Assembly: GCA_015494845.1 (NCBI GenBank)
Contig: WGAL01000420.1
Location: 1 to 6,631, forward strand
Length of the DNA stretch: 6,631 bases
Source of the DNA: Melioribacteraceae bacterium
Lineage (GTDB): Bacteria; Bacteroidota; Ignavibacteria; Ignavibacteriales; Melioribacteraceae
Direction of reading: 5' to 3'
Shown here: in pieces, positions 1-6,375 of the stretch
How the letters are laid out: each line of letters begins with the position of its first letter
How positions within the stretch are numbered: position 1 is the first letter of the stretch
Translations under genes and position numbers: made by a program
Notes under the pieces: model-generated
Databases searched by the model: none
What the model saw: the letters and a program-made list of their open reading frames with translations, nothing else
What the model was told of the DNA's origin: nothing

Positions 1-143
1 ACTTAGAACCTTATCAAATATCAAGTTAAAAGTTTTTTATTTACATTTGACCTTTAATTTTAATTTGTTTGTGCACTAAGTTGAAATTCCGCCGCGGCAA
101 AGCGAAATAAACTTTGAATTTGTGCATTTATCCACACCCCGTC

Positions 144-179
144 TTCCGACTTCTCCCGACAAGTCGGAATAAGTCGGAA
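144..179. repeat. Inverted repeat with a duplicated right arm
   Basis: TTCCGACTT (144-152) pairs perfectly with AAGTCGGAA (161-169) across an 8-base loop. The right arm is then repeated at once, because AAGTCGGAAT occurs twice in tandem (161-170 and 171-180). The left arm can therefore pair with either copy. The duplication looks like slippage of one arm. It is part of the larger repeat at 85-221. Confidence 0.7.
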
Positions 180-183
180 TCCA

Positions 184-200
184 CCCCTCTATTAGAGGGG
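184..200. repeat. Perfect 7-bp GC-rich hairpin
   Basis: CCCCTCTATTAGAGGGG forms a perfect 7-bp stem with a 3-base loop. No T-run follows on either strand (plus strand continues AATTCGCC, minus strand TGGATTCC), so it is a poor rho-independent terminator. It fits better as the core of the structured repeat. Confidence 0.7.
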
Positions 201-292
201 AATTCGCCGCGGCGAAGCGGCAATCGAGGAACGATATTGACGGGACAACTTTGCCATTTGTCGCGACAAAATTAACTATTCGCCAATTTTTT

Positions 293-1195
293 ATGGAAAA
301 ATTAAAAATAATCATCGGATACGTAATAATCTGCGCGGTTTGGGGTTCAACGTGGCTTGCGATGAAATTCGCGTTGGAACATTATCCGCCGCTTCTTGCC
401 ACAAGCGTTCGCTTTTTCATCGCAAGCGCCGGATTGTATCTTCTTATTCGTTTGCGCGGACAAAGAGTTTATTTCGATAAAAAGAATATTAAGATATTTC
501 TAAATCTCACCATATTTTCTTACAGCATTCCGTTTGCGCTTGTTTTTTACGCGGAACAAACGGTATCAAGCGGACTTGGCGCGGTTCTGTTTGCTACTTT
601 TCCGCTATTTGTCGTAATTTTTTCGCGAATTATGCTCGGAGATTCCGTTGGCGTTTATAAAATTTTTGGCGTTGTTTTGGGCTTTACGGGAATTGTAATT
701 ATTTTCTGGAACGATTTGGCAACGAGCAATTTTGACGCGCTTACTGGAATTTTTCTTATTCTTCTGAGTTCTGCAATTCAAGCGTACGTTTCCGTTTACT
801 TGAAAAAACACGGGAAAAACGTAAGCGTTTTACAGATGAATTTTTATCCGTTCCTTGCAAGCGGATTTATCGTTTTGTTTTTTTCGTTAATGTTGGAAAA
901 AATTCCGCATCAATTATTTAACGCCGAAGGTTTGTTGGCAATAACTTACCTTGCGCTATTCGGTTCGGTTCTTACCTTTACGACATATTACTGGCTGATG
1001 AAACGCATGAACGTCGTAATACTTTCGCTTTCGTCGTTCATAACGCCGATTATTGCCGTATATTTGGGATGGTTAATTTTGAACGAAACTTTTAACGAAA
1101 GAATTTACGTCGCATCCGCGTTGGTTTTAAGCGGAGTTTTATTGGCTAATTTTCAAGGATTAAAAAATTTCATTCGGGAGAAAAAGAATGCGTAG
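293..1195 (+). CDS. EamA/DMT-superfamily inner-membrane transporter
   Basis: Predicted 300-residue polytopic permease of the drug/metabolite transporter superfamily. About ten hydrophobic helices form two EamA repeats: roughly residues 4-24, 33-52, 66-87, 92-112, 119-139, then 148-170, 179-200, 211-233, 241-262 and 270-288. The family-typical opening WGSTWLAMKF (17-26) and the VRFFIAS stretch near 39-45 support the family, as does a late P...E pattern (P252, E265). The length is normal. I chose the ATG at 293 because it places MEKLK just before helix 1. A TTG at 251 in the same frame would add 14 residues, and neither start has a good Shine-Dalgarno. It heads the folate cluster and overlaps folB by 8 bases. 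Substrate is unknown; export or uptake of a pterin, nucleoside or amino acid would all be possible. Confidence 0.88.
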   Translation: MEKLKIIIGYVIICAVWGSTWLAMKFALEHYPPLLATSVRFFIASAGLYLLIRLRGQRVYFDKKNIKIFLNLTIFSYSIPFALVFYAEQTVSSGLGAVLFATFPLFVVIFSRIMLGDSVGVYKIFGVVLGFTGIVIIFWNDLATSNFDALTGIFLILLSSAIQAYVSVYLKKHGKNVSVLQMNFYPFLASGFIVLFFSLMLEKIPHQLFNAEGLLAITYLALFGSVLTFTTYYWLMKRMNVVILSLSSFITPIIAVYLGWLILNETFNERIYVASALVLSGVLLANFQGLKNFIREKKNA

Positions 1196-1556
1196 CGTAA
1201 TAAGAATTCAGGACGCCGTTTTTTACGCTTATCACGGCGCAATGAGCGAAGAACAAAGCATCGGCGGGAAATACGAAGCCGACGTCGAACTTTATTTCGA
1301 TTTTACCGACGCCGCCGAAAACGACGACTTGAAAAAAACCGTAAATTACCAGCAAGTTTACAATTACATCGAAAAAAAGATTAACGAAAAAAAATATTAT
1401 TTGATTGAAACCATTGCGGTAAAAATTGCAAACGGACTTTTACGCGATTATCCGCAATTGGACAAAGTTACGGTTCGCATCAGAAAATCGAACGTGCCGA
1501 TTGGCGGCGTAATCAAACACGTGGAAGCCGAAGTTACGAAAGCGAGAAATGAATAA
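1188..1556 (+). CDS. folB: Dihydroneopterin aldolase
   Basis: Cytoplasmic enzyme of tetrahydrofolate synthesis that cleaves 7,8-dihydroneopterin to 6-hydroxymethyl-7,8-dihydropterin and glycolaldehyde. The 122-residue length is standard for this small tunnel-fold enzyme, which normally forms octamers. Visible hallmarks are the FYAYHG...EEQ start (Glu21/Glu22), Tyr54 in TVNYQQVY, the pterin-binding Glu74 in YLIETIA, and Lys100 in RKSNVPIGG. By recall, these positions match Glu22, Tyr54, Glu74 and Lys100 of the well-studied staphylococcal enzyme. GGGAG (1176-1180) lies 7 bases before the ATG and fixes the start. The start overlaps the permease by 8 bases and the end overlaps folK by 8 bases, which suggests translational coupling. 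Its product feeds FolK directly. Confidence 0.96.
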   Translation: MRSVIRIQDAVFYAYHGAMSEEQSIGGKYEADVELYFDFTDAAENDDLKKTVNYQQVYNYIEKKINEKKYYLIETIAVKIANGLLRDYPQLDKVTVRIRKSNVPIGGVIKHVEAEVTKARNE

Positions 1557-2034
1557 AGCGTATTGCGGACTCGGTTCTAACATCGGCGATAAAATCGCTT
1601 TTATTAAAAAGGCATTGGAAGCGCTTGATTCCGGAAATTCTGAAGTTGCGAAAATTTCGTCTTTCTACGAAACAAAACCCTTGGGAAACGACGGCGACAA
1701 TTACGTGAATGCCGTCGCGGAAGTTCACACAACGCTTGACGTTTACGGTTTTCTCGATTTCGTGAAAAGCATCGAGAAAAAACTCGGACGGAAAAAAAGT
1801 TACCGCTGGGCGCCGCGCGAAATCGACATTGACATTCTGCTTTTTAACGACGAAATAATCGGATACGAAAAACTAACGGTTCCCCACAAAGAAATGACTA
1901 AAAGGGATTTCGTGTTGGTTCCGCTTATGGAAATCGCCGGCGACGTTGAAATTCCGGGTTACGGAAAAACCGTTTCGGCGTTTATTAATAATCTGCAAAA
2001 TCATTATATTTTGAAGAAAATAAAAACGGTTTGA
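1549..2034 (+). CDS. folK: 6-hydroxymethyl-7,8-dihydropterin pyrophosphokinase (HPPK)
   Basis: Transfers pyrophosphate from ATP to 6-hydroxymethyl-7,8-dihydropterin, the step after FolB and before dihydropteroate synthase. The 161-residue protein has the expected order of motifs: GLGSNIGD (7-14), the substrate-loop region PLGNDGDNYVNAV (44-56), the family signature RWAPREIDIDILL (86-98) with the two Mg-binding aspartates Asp93 and Asp95, and PHKEMTKRDFVLVPL (112-126). All key residues seem to be present. Its ATG lies inside the end of folB (8-base overlap), with only a weak purine-rich site before it, so translation probably depends on folB. No folP (dihydropteroate synthase) is in the window. 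Confidence 0.97.
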   Translation: MNKAYCGLGSNIGDKIAFIKKALEALDSGNSEVAKISSFYETKPLGNDGDNYVNAVAEVHTTLDVYGFLDFVKSIEKKLGRKKSYRWAPREIDIDILLFNDEIIGYEKLTVPHKEMTKRDFVLVPLMEIAGDVEIPGYGKTVSAFINNLQNHYILKKIKTV

Positions 2035-2038
2035 GCAA

Positions 2039-2683
2039 ATGCCGGAAATCAAATACATCGCAATAGAAGGAGTGATTGGAGCGGGCAAAACCTCGTTGGC
2101 GCGATTGCTTGCATCCAAACTCAACGCCAGATTGATTTTGGAAGAATTCGAGACAAATCCCTTTTTGGAAAAGTTTTATGACAACCCCGAAAAATACGCG
2201 TTCCAAACGCAAATGTTTTTTTTGATTAACCGCTACAAACAGCAGGAAAATTTATCGCAACAGGATTTGTTTACCGAATACACCGTCGCCGATTACATTT
2301 TTTGGAAGGACAAAATTTTCGCATATATGAATTTGGACAGCGACGAATTGAAACTTTACGAATCGATTTTCCCTTTGCTCGAACGCAACATCCGCAAGCC
2401 CGATTTGGTTGTTTTTCTGCAATCGAGCGTCGAGCGCTTGATGTACAACATCAAAAAGCGCGGACGGAATTTCGAGCGCAACATTACCAAAAGTTACATT
2501 CGCGAACTTCACGAGGCGTACAACAATTATTTTTTCAAATACAACACGACGCCGCTTTTAATCGTAAACACAACCGAAATCGATTTCGTAAACCGACAAG
2601 AAGATTTCGAAGAATTGTATAAACAGATTTTAAGGGAAGACAGAAGTTTCATCGAATATTTTAATCCGAGAATGAGTATCTGA
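2039..2683 (+). CDS. Deoxynucleoside kinase (dGK/dAK-type)
   Basis: Predicted 214-residue cytoplasmic kinase that phosphorylates deoxynucleosides to monophosphates in the salvage pathway. The P-loop GVIGAGKT is at residues 11-18. LEEFETNPFLEKFY (34-47) carries the substrate-region glutamate and the NPFLExFY block. TEYTVADYIFWKDKIFA (79-95) sits where the family has its conserved D/E-R-S or SDY-type segment; here no Arg follows, as in bacterial dGK/dAK proteins rather than animal kinases. RGRNFE (141-146) is the LID arginine motif. Substrate choice cannot be decided from the sequence; deoxyadenosine or deoxyguanosine is most likely. Thymidylate kinase is less likely given the LID and NPFLE blocks. 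The gene starts 4 bases after folK, so the two are probably co-transcribed; the Shine-Dalgarno is weak. Confidence 0.9.
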   Translation: MPEIKYIAIEGVIGAGKTSLARLLASKLNARLILEEFETNPFLEKFYDNPEKYAFQTQMFFLINRYKQQENLSQQDLFTEYTVADYIFWKDKIFAYMNLDSDELKLYESIFPLLERNIRKPDLVVFLQSSVERLMYNIKKRGRNFERNITKSYIRELHEAYNNYFFKYNTTPLLIVNTTEIDFVNRQEDFEELYKQILREDRSFIEYFNPRMSI

Positions 2684-2931
2684 TGCCGTTTTTCTTTTTA
2701 TTAATATTGATTTTGCTGATTCCTGTTCTGCTTGTGTTTTTCGCGGTAAGCGGAGTTTTGAGAAATCTTTCCCGCGCGTTCAACGGCGTTGCGCGCACGC
2801 GACCGGACGTTAAACACAGAAGGCACATCGAAGAACCGATAGACGAAGCGGTGGAAGAAGAATTTGAATATTCGGAAGAAGATATTATCGAAGTGGAATT
2901 CGAGGAGATTGAAGATGACGACAAAAAGTAA
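2683..2931 (+). CDS. Small single-span membrane protein with highly acidic C-terminal tail
   Basis: I do not recognise this 82-residue protein. Residues 2-24 form one strongly hydrophobic segment. A basic stretch follows (about 27-48, with RNLSRAF and KHRRH), then a tail in which 19 of 31 residues (50-80) are Asp or Glu, ending in two lysines. The positive-inside rule would put the tail in the cytoplasm. The layout recalls short Bacteroidota membrane proteins of unknown function, but I see no assignable domain. The start is convincing: ATG overlaps the kinase stop in TGATG (2681-2685), a classic coupled start. The gene also supplies the ribosome binding site of the next gene. Real expression is likely from the tight spacing; function is unknown. 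The acidic tail could bind a basic partner or cations. Confidence 0.7.
   Translation: MPFFFLLILILLIPVLLVFFAVSGVLRNLSRAFNGVARTRPDVKHRRHIEEPIDEAVEEEFEYSEEDIIEVEFEEIEDDDKK
2902..2907 (+). promoter_or_regulatory. Ribosome binding site that fixes the lipoprotein start
   Basis: GAGGAG lies 7 bases before the ATG at 2915, inside the 3' end of the preceding gene. It favours the ATG at 2915 over an in-frame ATG at 2864, which would add 17 charged residues ahead of the signal peptide and destroy a normal lipoprotein N-terminus. Confidence 0.8.
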
Positions 2932-3445
2932 ATTTTTCTTCAACGCAATACTGCTTTCAATTTTCGCGCTAACATTTATTTCGTGTTCCCACAACGTGAA
3001 AATCGTAAAGAAATTTAAGGACGAGAACAAAAAATATTACGTCGTGAGTTCCGACGAATTTTTAATAAGAGAACCGACAAGCGACATTCCTTTTGAACTT
3101 TACGCGCAATACAATTACGAAAAGAAAAAAGAAGGCGAGCGATTTATTTTCGGAATAAAATTTCTCGGCGGATATTTGCCGCAAATAAAATCGGTAAAAA
3201 TTTCAATCGACGGTTACGAACAAAATTGCCAACTCACGAGGTTTCCCGTTGGCAACGTCGAAGGAGTAAAAGGAATTAGCGAAACCGTTTTTTTCGTCGT
3301 TCCCGAAGAATTGATTGAGGAAATAATCCGCACGAAGAAAGCGTTTGTGGTAATTAAAGGATACAAGGATTTCCGCTTTTTCTATCCGACTTACGCAATC
3401 GACGTGCTGAAAAAGTTTTACGATAAGGTTGTTGAGGAAGGTTAA
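2915..3445 (+). CDS. Predicted small lipoprotein of unknown function
   Basis: The predicted 176-residue protein starts with MTTKSK, a hydrophobic stretch (7-22) and a lipobox-like F-I-S-C, placing the lipidated cysteine at 24. Phe at -3 is not the usual Leu, but the pattern is acceptable. Ser at +2 would favour the outer membrane under the E. coli rule. The mature part (about 153 residues) alternates short hydrophobic and charged stretches, as a mainly beta domain would (FIFGIKFLGGY, VKISIDGY, ETVFFVVP, FVVIKGY), with one further Cys at 105. I recognise no family. Its start overlaps the acidic membrane protein by 17 bases. As the last gene of the run, it ends in a 4-base overlap with the convergent gene. 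Function is unknown; the link to folate genes may be only positional. Confidence 0.75.
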   Translation: MTTKSKFFFNAILLSIFALTFISCSHNVKIVKKFKDENKKYYVVSSDEFLIREPTSDIPFELYAQYNYEKKKEGERFIFGIKFLGGYLPQIKSVKISIDGYEQNCQLTRFPVGNVEGVKGISETVFFVVPEELIEEIIRTKKAFVVIKGYKDFRFFYPTYAIDVLKKFYDKVVEEG

Positions 3446-4212
3446 TCCGTAATAATTTCAGTAATCAAATCGCCTTCGATTTCTTCAAAGTAAATATTTT
3501 CAGCAACGGAAAACCTCGCGCGCGCATCTTCAATAATTTCGGAGACCGGATGAGGTTTTTGCGTTAGAATTTTTTCACTTGTGAATTTATTTTTTGTCGC
3601 AACTGCGTAAAGCGGCTTTGCGTAATGTTTGCAAGCAAGCGCAATTATTTTCGAACCGATTTTATTAACCGCGTTTCCGTTTGCAAGAATTTTATCCGCT
3701 CCAATCAAGCCAAAATCGCTTGTCTCAACAAAACTCGGCAACATCGCTTCGGTAATTAGCGTAACTTCAAAGCTAGTCCGGGAAAGTTTTTCCGCCATTA
3801 TTCTTCCTTCAAAAACCGGACGACTTTCGGAAACGTAAATTTTAATTTTCTCAAAATCTTTTCTCGCGTATTCAAAGAGTTTTACTAGCGTTCCGCTGTT
3901 GGAAATAGTAACAATTTTTACGCCGTCGAAAAGTTTCGGTTTAAAATTACGATATAAAAGTTCAAACGCTCTTTCGTTTTTCTTGTGTTTTTCAAGAACC
4001 GATTTTACGCTCTCGTGCGGCGTGTTTTCGAGTTCGCTTATCAAATTTGTAACGATTGAAAATTCATTTAACGCCGTTTTAATTCGCGGTAAATACTGGG
4101 CAATATCCGTTCCACGTTGAACTTCTTCCGAAAGGAATGAAAGAATTTTCTCGTAAATCTCAACGCTGCCGGAAGTGTTATCGTTTAATATTTCATCGAG
4201 TTTGTTTTGCAT
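3442..4212 (-). CDS. eIF-2B alpha/beta/delta-family protein (sugar-phosphate isomerase-like) lacking the catalytic Cys
   Basis: The 256-residue protein has a helical N-terminal half (about 1-95) and a Rossmann-like C-terminal domain. Family motifs are clear: VTISNSGTLVKLFEYA (101-116), ESRPVFEGRIMA (129-140), GADKILANGNAVNKIGS (171-187) and LYAVATKNKF (201-210). This family includes eukaryotic eIF2B regulatory subunits, archaeal ribose-1,5-bisphosphate isomerase and MtnA. The isomerases use a Cys in the first motif (THC-type) and the Asp of GAD. Here the Asp (173) is present but the Cys position reads Ser-Asn-Ser. The protein ends at ITEIITD, just short of the Gly that usually follows. It may bind a sugar phosphate or nucleotide without the standard chemistry. 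The ATG at 4212 has no clear Shine-Dalgarno. MtnA itself is unlikely on length and motif grounds. Confidence 0.8.
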   Translation of the reverse strand: MQNKLDEILNDNTSGSVEIYEKILSFLSEEVQRGTDIAQYLPRIKTALNEFSIVTNLISELENTPHESVKSVLEKHKKNERAFELLYRNFKPKLFDGVKIVTISNSGTLVKLFEYARKDFEKIKIYVSESRPVFEGRIMAEKLSRTSFEVTLITEAMLPSFVETSDFGLIGADKILANGNAVNKIGSKIIALACKHYAKPLYAVATKNKFTSEKILTQKPHPVSEIIEDARARFSVAENIYFEEIEGDLITEIITD

Positions 4213-4245
4213 AATTTTTTAATCAGGGCAATCATAACAAATCAT

Positions 4246-4277
4246 AAAAAATCAGCGTGCTATTGACGGCGCTGATT
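4246..4277 (-). promoter_or_regulatory. Terminator-like hairpin in the leader of the eIF-2B-like gene
   Basis: AATCAGCG (4250-4257) and CGCTGATT (4270-4277) form a perfect 8-bp stem with a 12-base loop. Read on the minus strand, the stem is followed by a short T-run (TTTTTTA, ending at 4245), which looks like a weak rho-independent terminator 30-odd bases before the ATG at 4212. It could be a backup terminator for the transporter gene or an attenuator for the eIF-2B-like gene. Confidence 0.4.
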
Positions 4278-4290
4278 ATCAAGATAATCA
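4273..4290. repeat. Perfect 8-bp palindrome, operator-like
   Basis: TGATTATCAAGATAATCA is an 8-bp inverted repeat around a central AA, the geometry of a dimeric repressor site. It shares bases 4273-4277 with the 4250-4277 hairpin, so in RNA the two stems exclude each other. It lies just beyond the T-run of the transporter terminator and upstream of the eIF-2B-like gene. Confidence 0.45.
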
Positions 4291-4321
4291 AAAAATAAAA
4301 AGGCGGAACGAATCCGCCTTT
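4290..4321 (-). terminator. Rho-independent terminator of the OPT transporter gene
   Basis: AAAGGCGGA (4299-4307) and TCCGCCTTT (4313-4321) form a perfect 9-bp stem with a 5-base loop. On the minus strand it is followed by TTATTTTTT. It begins 18 bases after the transporter stop codon. The plus-strand side lacks a T-run, so the signal works only leftward. Confidence 0.9.
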
Positions 4322-4339
4322 GATTTACCGCTTTATTTC

Positions 4340-6343
4340 TTAATCCATTTTCTTAACTTTAATCGTGTTAGCTTTGTGTTCCATTAATTCTTTGTAAGGA
4401 TACTTAATCAAAACATAACCCAAAATCACGAAAACCAAAACGCCGAGCGTCCAGTAGCCGTCGAAGTCCGGCGCAAGCCCAACCAATTGCTTTAGATTAA
4501 TTCCCGCGCCTACAAATCCGGCAAGAATAATTCCCACGAGCGCCTCGCCAGCCACAAGTCCGGATGCGAGTAAAAGTCCCGTGTTGTTAACGACTTCTTT
4601 TTCCGCTTCGTCTTCGGCTTTCTTTTCCGTGATTTTATCTACGATAAGTTTAATTATTCCGCCAACGAAAATCGCAAACGTAGTGTTGAACGGAAGATAC
4701 ATTCCAACGGCAATCAACATCGGCGAAGGCGCTTTAACCAAGATTAGCGCAACGGCAAAGAACATTCCCGCAATTACGAGAGGCCAAGCCATTTCGCCGC
4801 CTACAATTCCCTTGCTAATCATCGCCATTAAACCGGCTTGCGGCGCAGGCAAAGCGTCGCTGCCGATTCCGTTTGCCTGGTGCAAAAGCATAATCGGGAA
4901 AATTAAAATCATTGAGGCGAAAATAACGCCGACCATTTCGCCGACTTCCATTTTCCAAGGCGTGCCGCCAAGCATTTGTCCGACTTTCAAATCTTGCATC
5001 ATATCGCCCGCAACGCCCGCTACAACGCAAACAACCGAAGCAACAGCGAGAGCCGCCGCGACGCCATGGTCGCCTGTTAGTCCAACTCCAGCCATCAGAA
5101 CCGCCGCAATCAGCAACGTTGAAAGCGTAAGCCCTGAAATCGGGTTCGACGAACTTCCGATAATTCCCACAAGATAACCGGCGACGGCGGCAAAAACAAA
5201 CGCGGCAATTGCCATTACAACTGCGGTTAAAATTGAAATTCCAATGCTATCGGTAAAGTAGTTGTAAACAATAATCATCGCTATAAAAATTATCCCAACC
5301 GCGGTTAAAATTATTCCGAACGGAATATCTTTATCCAAGCGCGAAGTTTCCTCACCGCTTTTCGCTTTCTTAATATCTTTAATTCCTTTGCCGATTCCTT
5401 CAATCAAACTTTTGCGCATCGTAAAAAGCGTGTAGAACGCGCCGACAAGCATTCCGCCGACGGCAATCGGTTTAACGGTGGAATCGTAAGCGGCTTTTGC
5501 GATTTGCATCCAACTGTCGGGCGTGGAAGCCAAGCCGGAAATATCTCCATACATTAGGAACAATACAATCGGCATAAGGAACAACCAACCGAAGACGCCG
5601 CCGGAAAAAGTAATTGCGGAGAGTCGGTAACCGATGATGTAACCCACGCCGAGAAACGCCGGCGAGGCCGAAGGCGACGGAATAAGGAATCCGCCTTTCT
5701 GTTTTATTGTGGTAATAATTTCCGCTTTGCTGTTAAGCAAATTTATTTTCGAAAAATTGAATTGGAAAAATCCTTTAACCGAATCTTTAATTAACGTAAT
5801 TCCGTTTGCGTTCTTAAAAGTTTCAATTAACGCGCCAAGCCCCAACGTTGCGGCAACGTATTTTGCGCCGGTTTTTCCGCCTTGTCCGGCTTTTACGATT
5901 TCCGTGCACGCTTGGCTTTCGGGGAACGGTAAAGTTGTATCTTCCACCAAAGTTTTGCGTAAAATCGTAATTAACAAAACGCCGAGAACGCCGCCAACCA
6001 ACATCAAAATTGTGCTTTCCCAATAATTAAAATCGTCCCAAACGCCGCTGATAACGAACGCGGGAATCGTGAAAATTGCGCCTGCGGCAAGCGCTTCGCC
6101 GACCGAAGCCGTGGTTCGCGCAAGGTTTTCTTCCAAAATATTTCCTTTAAAAATTCTCAGAACCGCCATTGCGATTACCGCGGCGGGAAAGGTTGCGGCA
6201 ACTGTCATTCCGGCTTTTAATCCAAGATAAACATTTGCGGAACCGAGTATCATTGCCAAAATTACGCCGAGCGAAAGAGATTTGAAAGTGAGTTCTTTCA
6301 TTGATTTTTCGGGCGGGACATAAGGTTTAAAATCATTCGACAC
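4340..6343 (-). CDS. OPT-family oligopeptide transporter
   Basis: Large inner-membrane permease (667 residues, roughly 14-16 hydrophobic segments) of the prokaryotic oligopeptide transporter family, which takes up small peptides or related compounds by proton coupling. Family blocks, numbered from the GTG start, are NVYLGLKAGMTVAATFPAAV (37-56), TLPFPESQAC (137-146), GSSSNPISGLT (396-406), GLTGDHG (421-427) and the GDMMQDLKVGQMLGGTPW block (446-463). Length and motif order fit an intact member. I start it at GTG 6343 because AAGGAG lies 7 bases upstream and MSNDFKPYVPPEKSMKELTF is the typical short N-terminus. An ATG at 6406 in the same frame would add 21 residues that contain the predicted promoter. 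It appears to be a single-gene unit with its own promoter and terminator. The exact substrate cannot be read from the sequence. Confidence 0.93.
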   Translation of the reverse strand: MSNDFKPYVPPEKSMKELTFKSLSLGVILAMILGSANVYLGLKAGMTVAATFPAAVIAMAVLRIFKGNILEENLARTTASVGEALAAGAIFTIPAFVISGVWDDFNYWESTILMLVGGVLGVLLITILRKTLVEDTTLPFPESQACTEIVKAGQGGKTGAKYVAATLGLGALIETFKNANGITLIKDSVKGFFQFNFSKINLLNSKAEIITTIKQKGGFLIPSPSASPAFLGVGYIIGYRLSAITFSGGVFGWLFLMPIVLFLMYGDISGLASTPDSWMQIAKAAYDSTVKPIAVGGMLVGAFYTLFTMRKSLIEGIGKGIKDIKKAKSGEETSRLDKDIPFGIILTAVGIIFIAMIIVYNYFTDSIGISILTAVVMAIAAFVFAAVAGYLVGIIGSSSNPISGLTLSTLLIAAVLMAGVGLTGDHGVAAALAVASVVCVVAGVAGDMMQDLKVGQMLGGTPWKMEVGEMVGVIFASMILIFPIMLLHQANGIGSDALPAPQAGLMAMISKGIVGGEMAWPLVIAGMFFAVALILVKAPSPMLIAVGMYLPFNTTFAIFVGGIIKLIVDKITEKKAEDEAEKEVVNNTGLLLASGLVAGEALVGIILAGFVGAGINLKQLVGLAPDFDGYWTLGVLVFVILGYVLIKYPYKELMEHKANTIKVKKMD

Positions 6344-6350
6344 GTTAATT

Positions 6351-6356
6351 CTCCTT
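6351..6356 (-). promoter_or_regulatory. Ribosome binding site deciding the GTG start of the OPT transporter
   Basis: On the minus strand AAGGAG is followed by 7 bases and then GTG (6343-6341). It is the best Shine-Dalgarno in the window and settles the start against the upstream ATG at 6406, which has none nearby. Confidence 0.85.
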
Positions 6357-6375
6357 ATTTTTTCGATATGAAAAA

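Larger units (their letters stand above)
85..221. repeat. Structured non-coding repeat element with GC-rich direct repeats and hairpins
   Basis: The whole stretch 1-292 has no convincing gene. Within it AATTCCGCCGCGGCAAAGCG (85-104) recurs at 201-219 with one base missing and one substitution. Between the copies lie an inverted repeat with a tandem 10-mer (144-179) and a perfect hairpin (184-200). The right copy can itself fold, GCCGC (206-210) with GCGGC (217-221). Read on the minus strand, the order is hairpin CCCCTCT/AGAGGGG, then TGG, a second stem, and GACGGGGTG. From memory this resembles hairpin elements scattered in many copies through intergenic regions of diverse bacteria; I cannot confirm that without a search. 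A minus-strand reading frame through this stretch is a by-product of the repeats. It could be a mobile non-coding repeat, an RNA structure or a leader of the downstream operon. Confidence 0.6.

Noticed and set aside
47..75. Possible promoter for the folate operon starting at TTGACC (47-52)
   Set aside because: No -10 element lies at 16-18 bases. A second candidate, TTGCCA (251-256) with weak AACTAT at 274-279, would put the start only a few bases before the ATG at 293. Neither is strong enough to annotate.
76..315. Minus-strand reading frame of 79 codons over the left-edge repeats
   Set aside because: It runs through hairpins and direct repeats, has no Shine-Dalgarno and overlaps the permease start. 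Its composition reflects the repeat rather than a protein.
1387..1394. Run of eight A in folB (and eight T at 2216-2223 in the kinase) as phase-variable tracts
   Set aside because: Both genes are intact across the tracts, such runs are expected in AT-rich coding DNA, and these are housekeeping enzymes.
2302..2622. 106-codon plus-strand frame inside the deoxynucleoside kinase
   Set aside because: It is fully contained in the kinase gene in another frame, has no ribosome binding site, and is rich in Arg/Gln/His, as expected of out-of-frame translation.
4231..4246. Two TATGAT -10-like hexamers on the minus strand before the eIF-2B-like gene
   Set aside because: No -35-like hexamer is found at suitable spacing for either. 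The sequence there is also part of the AT-rich tail of the hairpin.
4581..5177. 198-codon plus-strand frame opposite the OPT transporter
   Set aside because: It is the antisense shadow of a well-supported gene. Its Ile/Pro/Ala/Thr-rich repetitive composition mirrors membrane-protein codons on the other strand.
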